From the NCBI RefSeq assembly GCF_900188335.1, contig NZ_FZOY01000002.1:1-64000 (forward strand): 64,000 nucleotides of DNA, written 5' to 3'. Made by a program: the position numbers and the translations under genes. This stretch comes from Tropicimonas sediminicola (lineage in GTDB: Bacteria; Pseudomonadota; Alphaproteobacteria; Rhodobacterales; Rhodobacteraceae). The notes under the pieces are model-generated. The model searched no databases and was not told where the DNA came from. It worked only from the letters and a program-made list of their open reading frames with translations. Each line of letters begins with the position of its first letter. The stretch's first letter is position 1. Below, in pieces: positions 27,834 to 36,565 of this stretch.

Positions 27834-30296
27834 ATGGAAGGGCTTTTCCGCTGGACGCTGCGGCTGTTCATGGTGCTTGTGGTGCTGATCACGGGGGCGG
27901 CATCGCTCGCCTATTACTTCGCGGCTGGCTCGTTGCCGGATTACAGCGCGACCTACCGGCTGAGGGGACTCTCCGCCCCGGTCGAGATCGTGCGCGACAA
28001 TGCCAACGTGCCCCACATTCTCGGCCAGACCGACGAGGACAGCTTCTTTGGCCTTGGATTCGTTCATGCCCAGGACCGTCTCTGGCAGATGACCCTGCTG
28101 CGCCGGACCGCGCAGGGCCGGCTCTCGGAGCTCTTCGGCGCGCGGACCGTTCAGACCGACGAGCTGATGCGGCGGCTGGACATCTACCGCCTCGCCAGTG
28201 CGTCGGTCGAGGCGCAGGATGCCGAGACACAGAGCGCGCTTCGGGCCTATGCCGCCGGGGTGAACGCCTGGATCGAGACGGTGAACAGTGAGGCCCTCGG
28301 CCGTGGCGCGCCCGAGTTCTTCCTGTTCTCGCCGGAGATCGCCCCCTGGCAGCCGGCCGATTCCATCGCCATCGCCAAGCTCATGGCCCTCGACATGACC
28401 GCCCATATGCAGAACGAGATCCTGCGTGCCCGGGCCTCGCTGGTGCTGCCGTCCGAACGGCTGATCGACCTGATGCCCGATGTGCCTGCCGGGCTCGAGG
28501 GCACCCTGCCCGCCGATTACGGCGCGCTCTTTCCCGACCTGCCCCGCCATGCCCGCGCCTCCACGTGGCAACCCGACCCGCTGTCGCCGGTCGGGCGAGC
28601 GGCCTTCGCCGGGGCGTCCAACGTCTGGGCCGCGGCGCCGGAGCGCGCGGCGGCGGGCGCGGCACTCCTCGCCAACGACCCGCACATGCAACTGACCGCG
28701 CCCTCGATCTGGTACCTCGCCCGGCTGGAGCTTTCCTCGGGCGGCGTGATCGGCGGCACGATTCCGGGCATGCCGATCGTGCTCTCGGGGCGCTCCGACC
28801 GGCTCGCCTGGGGCATCGCCGTGGCCTACGCGGACGATCAGGACCTCCACATGGAGGAGCTGAACCCCGCCAACACCCAGCAGTACCGCACACCGAACGG
28901 CTGGAAGGACTTCCGCACCGAACGCTCGATCATCCGCGTCGCCGAGGAAGCGCCGGTGACCATAACCCTGCGCTGGTCCGACAACGGCCCGGTCCTGCCG
29001 CGCAGCCATTTCGACCTCGACCAGGTGACCCCGGCCAATCACGTCGCCTCCCTCTCCTGGACCGGGCTCGACGCCGCCGACACCTCGCTCAGCGCGGCGA
29101 TCCGGATGATGCGCGCGAACAGCGTGGCCGAGGCCGTCGAGGCCGGGCGCGATTTCATCGTCCCCGCGCTCAACGTCGTCCTGGCCGATGGCGAAACCAT
29201 CGGGATGCAGGTGTTCGGCGCCATCCCCGACCGCGACCCGGCGCATTACAGCCAGGGCCGGATGCCCTCGCTGGGCTGGATGCCCGAGAACGTCTGGCGC
29301 GGCCGCAAACCCTACGAGAGCAATCCGCGGCGGCTCTCGCCGGCCTCCGGCATCGTCGGCAACACCAACAATCGCACCACCGAGGCGCCGTTCCCCGACC
29401 ATGTAAGCTTTGTCTGGGGCGACACGCAGCGGATCCAGCGCTGGCGCAAGCTGATGGCTGAGCGCGAGGTGCACACCCGCGAGAGCTTCATCGCGGCCCA
29501 GCTCGACACCGTGTCCGTCACCGCCCGCTCCCTGCTGCCGCTGATCGCGCGCGAGTTGTGGTACACCGGCGAGGCGGCCGAGGACGGCACGCCGGAGCGC
29601 CAGCGCCAGGTCGCCCTGGAGCTGCTCGCCAACTGGAACGGCGAGATGAACGAGCACCTGCCGGAGCCGCTTATCTATGCCGCCTGGCTGCGGCAGTTGC
29701 AGCACAAGCTCATCGTCGACGAGATCGGCCAACTCGAGAACGAGTTCCCCCATCCCGATCCGATCTTCATCGAGCGGGTGTTCCGCGACATCGACGGCGC
29801 CTCGGCCTGGTGCGACATCCAGCAGTCGACGATCACCGAGACCTGCGCCGACACCGCCCGGATCGCGCTCGACGAGGCGCTGCTCTGGATCGGGGAACGC
29901 TATGGCACGGCGCTGGAAAGCCTGCGGTGGGGCGATGCCCACCAGGCCCGGCACGATCACCTGATCCTCGGCGAGATCCCGGTGCTGCAATGGTTCGTCA
30001 ACATCCACCAGTCGACCTCGGGCGGCGACAACACGATGCAGCGGGCGCTGACCGTCGGCACCGGCCCCGACCCGTTCGACAACGTCCACGCCGCCGGCTA
30101 TCGCGGGGTCTACGATTTCGCCGATCCCGACGCCTCGGTCTTCGTAACGGCCACGGGGCAGTCCGGCCACCCGCTGAGCCGGCACTATGACGACCTCGGG
30201 GAGCGTTGGCGGCGGGGCGAATACATCCCGATGTCGTTGAACCCCGAACTGGCGCGCGCGGGCGCGGTGGGCACGACCATGCTGGAGCCGCGCTGA
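27834..30296 (+). CDS. Penicillin acylase family Ntn hydrolase
   Basis: 820 residues from the ATG at 27834, with AGGGGCAGG upstream. Residues about 10-32 form a membrane anchor or uncleaved signal. The alpha chain contains EIVRDNANVPHI and GFVHAQDRLWQM. Autoprocessing is predicted between Ala261 and Ser262 in GASNVWAA, making Ser262 the N-terminal nucleophile of the beta chain, followed by LLANDPHM and GNTNNRTTEAPFP. Such enzymes hydrolyse amides, including beta-lactam side chains and N-acyl homoserine lactones; the true substrate is unknown. It is divergent from the dehydrogenase. Confidence 0.92.
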   Translation: MEGLFRWTLRLFMVLVVLITGAASLAYYFAAGSLPDYSATYRLRGLSAPVEIVRDNANVPHILGQTDEDSFFGLGFVHAQDRLWQMTLLRRTAQGRLSELFGARTVQTDELMRRLDIYRLASASVEAQDAETQSALRAYAAGVNAWIETVNSEALGRGAPEFFLFSPEIAPWQPADSIAIAKLMALDMTAHMQNEILRARASLVLPSERLIDLMPDVPAGLEGTLPADYGALFPDLPRHARASTWQPDPLSPVGRAAFAGASNVWAAAPERAAAGAALLANDPHMQLTAPSIWYLARLELSSGGVIGGTIPGMPIVLSGRSDRLAWGIAVAYADDQDLHMEELNPANTQQYRTPNGWKDFRTERSIIRVAEEAPVTITLRWSDNGPVLPRSHFDLDQVTPANHVASLSWTGLDAADTSLSAAIRMMRANSVAEAVEAGRDFIVPALNVVLADGETIGMQVFGAIPDRDPAHYSQGRMPSLGWMPENVWRGRKPYESNPRRLSPASGIVGNTNNRTTEAPFPDHVSFVWGDTQRIQRWRKLMAEREVHTRESFIAAQLDTVSVTARSLLPLIARELWYTGEAAEDGTPERQRQVALELLANWNGEMNEHLPEPLIYAAWLRQLQHKLIVDEIGQLENEFPHPDPIFIERVFRDIDGASAWCDIQQSTITETCADTARIALDEALLWIGERYGTALESLRWGDAHQARHDHLILGEIPVLQWFVNIHQSTSGGDNTMQRALTVGTGPDPFDNVHAAGYRGVYDFADPDASVFVTATGQSGHPLSRHYDDLGERWRRGEYIPMSLNPELARAGAVGTTMLEPR

Positions 30297-30328
30297 CCCG
30301 CTTGTCGGACGCGCGTGGCCCGAAGAAA

Positions 30329-30348
30329 GCGAGGGGCCAGCCCCTCGC
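30329..30348 (+). terminator. Hairpin after the acylase gene
   Basis: GCGAGGGGC pairs perfectly with GCCCCTCGC, 33 nt after the acylase stop. It is followed by CTCCCCGGGATACTTA, related to the flank at 26761. No T tract, so rho-independent activity is uncertain. Confidence 0.5.
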
Positions 30349-30379
30349 GCTCCCCGGGATACTTATGGACAGGAGATGG

Positions 30380-30401
30380 AAAGAGCGGCTCAGAGCCGCT
30401 C
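30380..30401 (-). terminator. Terminator overlapping the hflX stop codon
   Basis: On the minus strand GAGCGGCT-CTG-AGCCGCTC is followed by TTTCC. The hairpin includes the last codons and the TGA of hflX (30390-30392). Confidence 0.6.
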
Positions 30402-31685
30402 GAAGGCGTCCTTCTGACGAGCGGTCCAGCGGACCTCGATGTCCCAGCCGCTGTCATCCTGCCGCTCGGCGGTGACGAGCCGGTTCTCGTGCAGCCAGGC
30501 GTGCTTGCGCCCGTCGGAAAAGGCGAGCCGCACCTCGGCATCGCTGCGGATGCCGTCGAGCGCCTCGGTCACGGCCTCGACCAGCGCATCCAGCCCCTCG
30601 CCCGTCCAGGCCGACAGCGTGTGCACCTCCGGCCGGCGGGCGGCGAGCGTTTCCACCGCCTCCCGGCTCTCCGCCGGCACCAGGTCGATCTTGTTCCAGA
30701 CCTCGAGCCGGGGCGTGTCCTCGGTGACGCCGAGGTCCTGCAGGATCGCCTCGACGTCCCGCGCCTGGGCCTCGGTTTCGACATGGCTGATGTCGCGCAC
30801 GTGGACGATCAGGTCGGCGGAGAGGACCTCTTCCAGCGTGGCGCGGAAAGCGGCGACGAGCTGGGTCGGCAGGTCGGAGATGAAGCCCACGGTGTCCGAC
30901 AGGATCACCTTCTGTCCGGTCGTCAGCTTCACCGCCCGCATCGTCGGGTCCAGCGTGGCGAAGAGCATGTCCTTGGCCAGCACCTCCGCCCCCGTCAGGC
31001 GGTTGAACAGCGTCGACTTGCCGGCGTTGGTGTAGCCCACCAGCGCCACCACCGGGAACGGCACCTTGGCGCGGGACGCGCGGTGCAGGGCGCGGGTCTT
31101 GACCACCTTGCCGAGTTGACGGCGGATCCGGGTGATCGCCTCGTCGATGGCGCGCCGGTCGGCCTCGATCTGGGTTTCGCCGGGGCCGCCGACAAAGCCC
31201 AGTCCGCCGCGCTGGCGCTCCAGGTGGGTCCAGGCGCGGACAAGGCGGGTGCGCTGGTAGCTGAGCGCGGCCAGCTCGACCTGCAGCACACCCTCTCGGG
31301 TGGCGGCGCGATCGGCGAAGATCTCGAGGATCAGGCCGGTGCGATCGAGCAGCTTGACGCCCCATTCCTTCTCGAGGTTGCGCTGCTGGACCGGCGTCAC
31401 CGGGCCGTCGATCAGGACCAGGCCGATCTCCTCGGCCTTGATCTGCTGCTTGAGTTCCTCGAGCTTGCCGCTGCCGAACAGCGTGCCGGGCTGCGGCGTC
31501 CGCACCGGCACGACGGCGCCGCGCACGACGTCGAGCCCCGGCAGAGCCTCTGCCAGGGCGATGGCCTCGGCCAAGCCGGACGCCGCGGGGCGCCGGTGCT
31601 GGTCGGACTGGATATCGGGATGCAGGACGAGCGCGCGTTCATCCGGTCCGGAACGCGCCCCTTCCCCGCCGGCGGGCTGGGTCAG
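30390..31685 (-). CDS. hflX: GTPase HflX, probably initiated at CTG
   Basis: 431 residues if read from the CTG at 31683-31685. This start overlaps the hfq TGA (CTGA junction), lies 6-7 nt behind GAGGG inside hfq, and gives an N-terminus with the conserved ALVLHPDI stretch of family members. No ATG or GTG exists in that stretch; the next option, TTG at 31572-31574, has no ribosome binding site and would delete conserved residues. The HflX domain ([24 protein letters not shown]) is followed by the G domain with GYTNAGKST and NKID. It splits or recycles stalled ribosomes under stress. Confidence 0.92.
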   Translation of the reverse strand: MTQPAGGEGARSGPDERALVLHPDIQSDQHRRPAASGLAEAIALAEALPGLDVVRGAVVPVRTPQPGTLFGSGKLEELKQQIKAEEIGLVLIDGPVTPVQQRNLEKEWGVKLLDRTGLILEIFADRAATREGVLQVELAALSYQRTRLVRAWTHLERQRGGLGFVGGPGETQIEADRRAIDEAITRIRRQLGKVVKTRALHRASRAKVPFPVVALVGYTNAGKSTLFNRLTGAEVLAKDMLFATLDPTMRAVKLTTGQKVILSDTVGFISDLPTQLVAAFRATLEEVLSADLIVHVRDISHVETEAQARDVEAILQDLGVTEDTPRLEVWNKIDLVPAESREAVETLAARRPEVHTLSAWTGEGLDALVEAVTEALDGIRSDAEVRLAFSDGRKHAWLHENRLVTAERQDDSGWDIEVRWTARQKDAFERL

Positions 31686-31915
31686 TCGTCACCCTCGTAG
31701 AGATTGATGGGCTGGGACGGCATGATCGTGGAGATCGCGTGCTTGTAGACGAGCTGCGACTGTCCGTCGCGGCGCAGCAGCACGCAGAAATTGTCGAACC
31801 AGGTGATCACGCCTTGCAGCTTGACGCCGTTGATCAGGAAAATCGTCACGGGGACCTTTGTCTTCCGGACGTGATTAAGGAATGCATCCTGCAAGTTCTG
31901 CTTATCTGCAGCCAT
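31682..31915 (-). CDS. hfq: RNA chaperone Hfq
   Basis: 77 residues. The Sm1 motif ([22 protein letters not shown]) and the Sm2 motif (YKHAIST) are complete, as is the short alphaproteobacterial C-terminus ending in acidic residues. AAGG precedes the ATG. It mediates small RNA-mRNA pairing. The order trkH, hfq, hflX downstream of the ntr genes is conserved in Rhodobacterales. Confidence 0.97.
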   Translation of the reverse strand: MAADKQNLQDAFLNHVRKTKVPVTIFLINGVKLQGVITWFDNFCVLLRRDGQSQLVYKHAISTIMPSQPINLYEGDD

Positions 31916-31994
31916 TATTCTTGCCTTGTATTGTTATAGTTAGCGGATCGCCATCTTTCGATTCCGGGCGGCAACCCACCCTTCGCGACTCACT

Positions 31995-32000
31995 ATTATA
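31995..32000 (-). promoter_or_regulatory. Possible -10 element of an hfq promoter
   Basis: The minus strand carries a consensus TATAAT 80 nt upstream of the hfq ATG, inside the 162-nt gap after trkH. No good -35 hexamer is found at 16-18 nt, so the call rests on the -10 alone. Confidence 0.3.
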
Positions 32001-32077
32001 TGGGAGCGCGGCAGATTCCAGCCCCGATCCCGCTTTACCCCCAAAGGTATTTCGCACCTGCGGCAATGTCTCGCGCC

Positions 32078-33598
32078 TCATCGACGCCAGAACTGCGGAT
32101 TGAAGAGCGCCAGAAGGGCCAGAGTCTCCAGCCGTCCGAGCGCCATGGCGAGCGCGAGGATCACCTTGCCGGGATCGTTCAGCGCCGCGTAGCTGACCGG
32201 ATGATCCAGCACCACGTGCCCCGCCGGACCGGTGGTGGAGAGCGCGGCCACCGCCATCACCATCGATTGCTCGAAATTCGCGCCGCTGGCGGACAGCGCT
32301 ATCGACACCGCGGCAAAGGAGACCGCGAAGAGCATGAAGAAGATCCAGGCGACATAGGCCCCCTGGGTGCGGATGCCACGCGCCGCAGCGCCCGCGCCAC
32401 CGACCGAATGCGGATAGACGAGCCGTTCCAGCTCGCGCTCGGAATGCTTGTAGAGCGCGTAGACCCGCAGCAGTTTCACGCCGCCCGCCGTCGTCCCGAC
32501 GCCGCCGCCGATCAGCGCGAGCCCAAGCAGAACCAGCCCCGGCGTCTGGAGCCCCGACCAGGCGCTGGCGATGTCCCAGTCGGCGCTCACGAACCCGGTG
32601 GTCGACAGGAACGACAGCACGCTGAAGGTCGAGCCCCAGAGCACGTCGATGGCCGAGGGCAGCGCGTCGATCGTGTTGACCTCGTAGGCGCCGATCCAGT
32701 GGCGCAGGAACAGGAAGCTCGGCACAAGGATGACCAGCGCCGCGCCGATCCGCGCCTCCGGGTCCGCTGCGATGGCCTGCAGCCCCCGCTTGCTGAACGA
32801 ACCGGTGAAAGTAAGCCGGGTGATCGCGAAGGCGAAGAAAAGGAAGATCAGCGCCTCGCCCGCCGTCCCGGCCTGCGACTGCTCCATGCTGGCGAGCGGG
32901 CTGATCCCGCTGGTGGCAAGCGTCGACATGGCGTGGCAGATCGCGGCCAGCGGCGCCTCGCCGAGGGCAAGCAGGCCGATCCAGAGTATCAGCGTCAGGC
33001 CGGCGTAGATCGGCAGCAGCTGCCGGGTGTAGCGCCAGAGACGTTCGCGGGGGGCGTTCGCCTCGAACCCCGTGCCGCGCCGGCCGGGCCGCGCGCCGGC
33101 GCCGAGCCGTGCCGCTGAAATCACCTCGAACCCGCCGAGGTTCATCGACGCCATCAGCGCGAAGGCCGCCACCCAGAAGAGGAATCCGCCCATCCAGCCG
33201 ACCAGGGCCCGCCACAGGTGCAGCGGGTCCGGCAGGCGCGAGGCTTCGAAGAGCGTGGCGCCGGTGGTGGTGAGCGACGAGACCATCTCCACCCAGGCGT
33301 TCATGAAGGTCGTCGACTGCACGACCTGCTGGAACGGTACCGCCAGCATCAGCGGCAGCAGCGTGTAGGCGGCCACCAGCGCTGCGAGGTGGCTGCGCAC
33401 CAGGCTGCGCGAGCGGTGGTTCGCCATCGCGAGCGCGATGATGGCGGTCAGGAAGAAGAACAGCGCCGCCGACTGGCCGAACACATGCGCCACCCGGTAA
33501 TCCTCGATCGCCAACCCATGGATCGCAGGCACCAGCATCGCCAGCGCGCCGATGCCCATGAGAAGCACGATCAGCGGAAGTTCGAGCAGGCGGGCCAT
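32078..33598 (-). CDS. trkH: Trk potassium uptake membrane subunit
   Basis: 506 residues from the ATG 33596-33598, 13 nt after the trkA stop. The four pore loops with their selectivity glycines are visible: SLTTTGATLFEA, MSTLATSGISP, FLSTTGFVSAD and ALSTTGPAG. About ten membrane segments surround them. It imports potassium together with TrkA, encoded directly upstream. In this group the trk genes follow the ntrY-ntrX operon, linking potassium and nitrogen status by location. Confidence 0.95.
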   Translation of the reverse strand: MARLLELPLIVLLMGIGALAMLVPAIHGLAIEDYRVAHVFGQSAALFFFLTAIIALAMANHRSRSLVRSHLAALVAAYTLLPLMLAVPFQQVVQSTTFMNAWVEMVSSLTTTGATLFEASRLPDPLHLWRALVGWMGGFLFWVAAFALMASMNLGGFEVISAARLGAGARPGRRGTGFEANAPRERLWRYTRQLLPIYAGLTLILWIGLLALGEAPLAAICHAMSTLATSGISPLASMEQSQAGTAGEALIFLFFAFAITRLTFTGSFSKRGLQAIAADPEARIGAALVILVPSFLFLRHWIGAYEVNTIDALPSAIDVLWGSTFSVLSFLSTTGFVSADWDIASAWSGLQTPGLVLLGLALIGGGVGTTAGGVKLLRVYALYKHSERELERLVYPHSVGGAGAAARGIRTQGAYVAWIFFMLFAVSFAAVSIALSASGANFEQSMVMAVAALSTTGPAGHVVLDHPVSYAALNDPGKVILALAMALGRLETLALLALFNPQFWRR

Positions 33599-33611
33599 CG
33601 TCCGGCGCGGC

Positions 33612-34988
33612 TCAGAAGAAGTCGATGGAGACCTGCAGCAGCTGCTCCACCTCGCGCACGTCGTCGGCCATGGCAAAGATCATCACGATATCGCCTTCGA
33701 GAATCCGGGTCGTCCCGCGCGGCTTCAGGATCTCGTCGCCCCGCTTGATCGCGCCGACGAGCGCGCCCTCGGGGAACTCGATCTCGCTGATCGCCCGGCC
33801 AGAGATCGGCGAGGTCGACAGCACCTGCGCCTCGATCATCTCGGCCTCCGCGTCGCCGATCGAATAGACGCTGCGCACCCGACCGTGCCGGATGTGCCGC
33901 AGGATCGAGCTGACCGTGGTGGCCCGCGGGTTGACGTAGGCGTCGATGTCGAGCGGCTCCATCAGGCTCACCAGCGTCGGGTCGTTGACCAGCGCGATCG
34001 CCATCTTGCAGCCGGCGGACTTGGCGCGCACGGCCGCGAGGAGGTTCACCTTGTCGTCGTCGGTCACGCAGACCACGGCATCGGCGCGGTCGATGCTCGC
34101 CTCCGCCAGCACCTCCGAATCCATTCCGTCGCCATGCAGCACGATCGTGCGCTCCAGCGCGTCGGCGGCGCGTTCGGCCTGCGAGCGGTTGCGTTCGATC
34201 ACCCGCGCACGGATACGAGTCTGGCCCTTCTCCAGCGCCTTGGCGACCGCGAGCCCGACGTTGCCGGCCCCGATGATCACCACCCGCTCCTGACGGTGCG
34301 TGGGTTTGCCGAAGATCTCCAGCGTGCGGTTCACATCCTCGGAGACGGAAACCACGTAGACCTGGTCCTGCGCGAAGAGCTGGTCGTTCGGTTCGGGCGC
34401 AAACAGCGTGCCTTCGCGGCGGATACCCACCACGACCGCGCGCAGGGTCGAGAACAGGTCGGTCAGCTGCCGGAGCGGCGTGTTCAGAACCGGGCAATCC
34501 TCGTCAAGCTGGATGCCGAGAAGCTGCACGCGGCCGTCGAGGAAGCTCTCTGTGTCGAAGGTCGTCGGCGCGGCAATCCGCTGGAGCGCGGCCTCGGCGA
34601 CCTCCTTCTCCGGGCTGATCACCACGTCGATCGGCAGGTGATCCCGCTTGTAGAGATCGCGGTAGATCGCCTCGAGATAGGATTGCGCCCGGAGCCGCGC
34701 GATCTTGCGGGTCACGCCAAAGACCGAGTGGGCCACCTGGCAGGTGACCATGTTGACCTCGTCGGAATGGGTCGCGGCGATCACCATGTCGGCGTCGCGC
34801 GCACCGGCGCGGTCGAGTACGTCGGGATAGCTTGCAAACCCCGCGATCCCGCCGACATCGAGCGTATCGGTGGCCCGGCGGACCAGATCGGGGTTGTTGT
34901 CGACGACGGTAACGTCGTTCTGTTCGCTGGAAAGGTGCCGGGCGATCTGCCAGCCGACCTGCCCTGCCCCACAGATGATGACTTTCAT
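33612..34988 (-). CDS. trkA: Trk system peripheral NAD-binding subunit
   Basis: 458 residues from MKVIICGAGQVG; GGAG sits close to this ATG. Two tandem RCK units are visible, each with an NAD site (GAGQVG at 7-12, IGAGNVG at about 235) and each followed by a TrkA-C domain (about 145-225 and 370-455). It gates TrkH in response to nucleotides. Gap to ntrX upstream is 141 nt. Confidence 0.95.
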   Translation of the reverse strand: MKVIICGAGQVGWQIARHLSSEQNDVTVVDNNPDLVRRATDTLDVGGIAGFASYPDVLDRAGARDADMVIAATHSDEVNMVTCQVAHSVFGVTRKIARLRAQSYLEAIYRDLYKRDHLPIDVVISPEKEVAEAALQRIAAPTTFDTESFLDGRVQLLGIQLDEDCPVLNTPLRQLTDLFSTLRAVVVGIRREGTLFAPEPNDQLFAQDQVYVVSVSEDVNRTLEIFGKPTHRQERVVIIGAGNVGLAVAKALEKGQTRIRARVIERNRSQAERAADALERTIVLHGDGMDSEVLAEASIDRADAVVCVTDDDKVNLLAAVRAKSAGCKMAIALVNDPTLVSLMEPLDIDAYVNPRATTVSSILRHIRHGRVRSVYSIGDAEAEMIEAQVLSTSPISGRAISEIEFPEGALVGAIKRGDEILKPRGTTRILEGDIVMIFAMADDVREVEQLLQVSIDFF

Positions 34989-35129
34989 CGCTCCAGCCTG
35001 TTGCCTCATGCGGTTGGCACAGGGATGGCAGAGCCCGGCGGGAGCGTCAACGCCTCGCGACACCGGCCCGCGATGAACCCGGCCGCCGGCGATCCCTAGG
35101 GACCATCCGGCGGCAGGTGAGATCGCGGA

Positions 35130-36542
35130 TTACTCGGCCGCCTGGGAAGCCTCTTCCACATGGGCGACGCGCGTTCCGGCCTTGGAAGACGTCACCACGC
35201 CGAGCGATTTCAGTTTGCGGTGCAGCGCCGAGCGCTCCATCCCGACGAAGGTCGCGGTGCGGCTGATGTTGCCGCCGAACCGGTTGATCTGGGTCAGCAG
35301 GTATTCCCGCTCGAAAAGCTCCCGCGCCTCACGCAGCGGCAGCGTGGCCAGCGCCCCCGAGAGCACCACCCGGCCATCGTCCGCTTCGCCGCGCTCGGCG
35401 CCTTCCAGCTCGCGCACCCCGATCAGCTCCCCCGAGTCGCCGAGGATCAGCACCCGCTCGATCACGTTCTTCAGCTGGCGGACGTTGCCCGGCAGGTGCA
35501 TCGTTTGCAGCAGCGCCTCCGCTTCCTCGCTCAGCTCCCGCACCGGCAGACCCTGGCTGGCGTTCAGGCTCTCGATGAAATGCCGTGCCAGTTCGGGGAT
35601 ATCCTCGCGCCGCTCGTCGAGCCCCGGCACCCGGATCGGCACCACGTTCAGCCGGTGATAGAGCTCCTGGCGGAAGTTGCCGGCATCGATCTCGTCCTGC
35701 AGGTTGCGATTGGTCGAGGAAATCACCCGGATATCGACGCGCACCTTGTCGGAGCCGCCCACCCGCTGGAACTGCTGGTCGACCAGCACCCGCAGGATCT
35801 TGGACTGGGTGCCGAGCGGCATGTCGGCGATCTCGTCGAAATAGAGCACGCCGCCATTGGCCTCTTCCAGCAGGCCCGGCTCGACGCCGCGGTCGCCCGC
35901 CTCGCGGCCGAACAGCACCTCCTCCATGCGCTCCGGCTCGATCGAGGCCGAGTTGACCGAAATGAAAGGCGCGTTGGCGCGGTTGGAATTGGCGTGGATG
36001 TAGCGCGCGGCGACCTCCTTGCCGGCCCCGGCCGGCCCGGTCAGCATCACCCGGCCGTTGGAGCGGGTCACCTTGTCGAGCTGGGCCCTGAGCGCCTTGA
36101 ACGCGGCGCTGGAGCCGATCATCTCGGCGGTTGTCACGTCCTTGCGCCGCAGTTCGGAGTTCTCCCGTCGCAGCCGCGAAGTCTCCATCGCGCGACGAAT
36201 GACAACCAGCAACTGGTCGATATTGAACGGTTTCTCGATGAAGTCGTAGGCGCCCTGCTTGATCGCGGCGACGGCGATCTCGATGTTGCCATGCCCGGAG
36301 ATGATGACCACCGGGATCTCGGGCCGGTCACGTTTCACCGCCTTGAGGATGTCGATCCCGTCCATCTTGCTGTCCTTCAGCCAGATGTCGAGGATCATCA
36401 GCGCCGGCGGTTCCTGCTCGATCGCGCCCATGCATTCCTCGGAGTTCGCGGCCAGCCGGACCGAGAAGCCTTCGTCGCGCAGGATATCGCCGATCAGCTC
36501 CCGGATATCCCGCTCGTCGTCAGTAATAAGAATGTCGCCCAT
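35130..36542 (-). CDS. ntrX: Response regulator NtrX (AAA+ domain without GAFTGA)
   Basis: 470 residues from the ATG 36540-36542. The receiver domain has phospho-acceptor Asp52 in MILDIWLKDSKMDGID. The AAA+ domain has a Walker A GPAGAGKE and a Walker B region GGVLYFDEIAD. The C-terminal Fis-type helix-turn-helix reads NISRTATFVGMERSALHRKLKSLG. Where sigma-54 activators carry GAFTGA, this protein has only FGREAGDRGVEPG, so sigma-54 contact is unlikely. Its partner kinase NtrY is encoded immediately upstream. Role: nitrogen and redox-linked gene control. Confidence 0.94.
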   Translation of the reverse strand: MGDILITDDERDIRELIGDILRDEGFSVRLAANSEECMGAIEQEPPALMILDIWLKDSKMDGIDILKAVKRDRPEIPVVIISGHGNIEIAVAAIKQGAYDFIEKPFNIDQLLVVIRRAMETSRLRRENSELRRKDVTTAEMIGSSAAFKALRAQLDKVTRSNGRVMLTGPAGAGKEVAARYIHANSNRANAPFISVNSASIEPERMEEVLFGREAGDRGVEPGLLEEANGGVLYFDEIADMPLGTQSKILRVLVDQQFQRVGGSDKVRVDIRVISSTNRNLQDEIDAGNFRQELYHRLNVVPIRVPGLDERREDIPELARHFIESLNASQGLPVRELSEEAEALLQTMHLPGNVRQLKNVIERVLILGDSGELIGVRELEGAERGEADDGRVVLSGALATLPLREARELFEREYLLTQINRFGGNISRTATFVGMERSALHRKLKSLGVVTSSKAGTRVAHVEEASQAAE

Positions 36543-36565
36543 ATTCCTGTACTCCCTCAATTGTT

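Noticed and set aside
27816-30185. A 789-codon minus-strand open frame opposite the acylase gene.
   Set aside because: High-GC third positions of the acylase gene keep the antisense frame open; no domain is recognisable.
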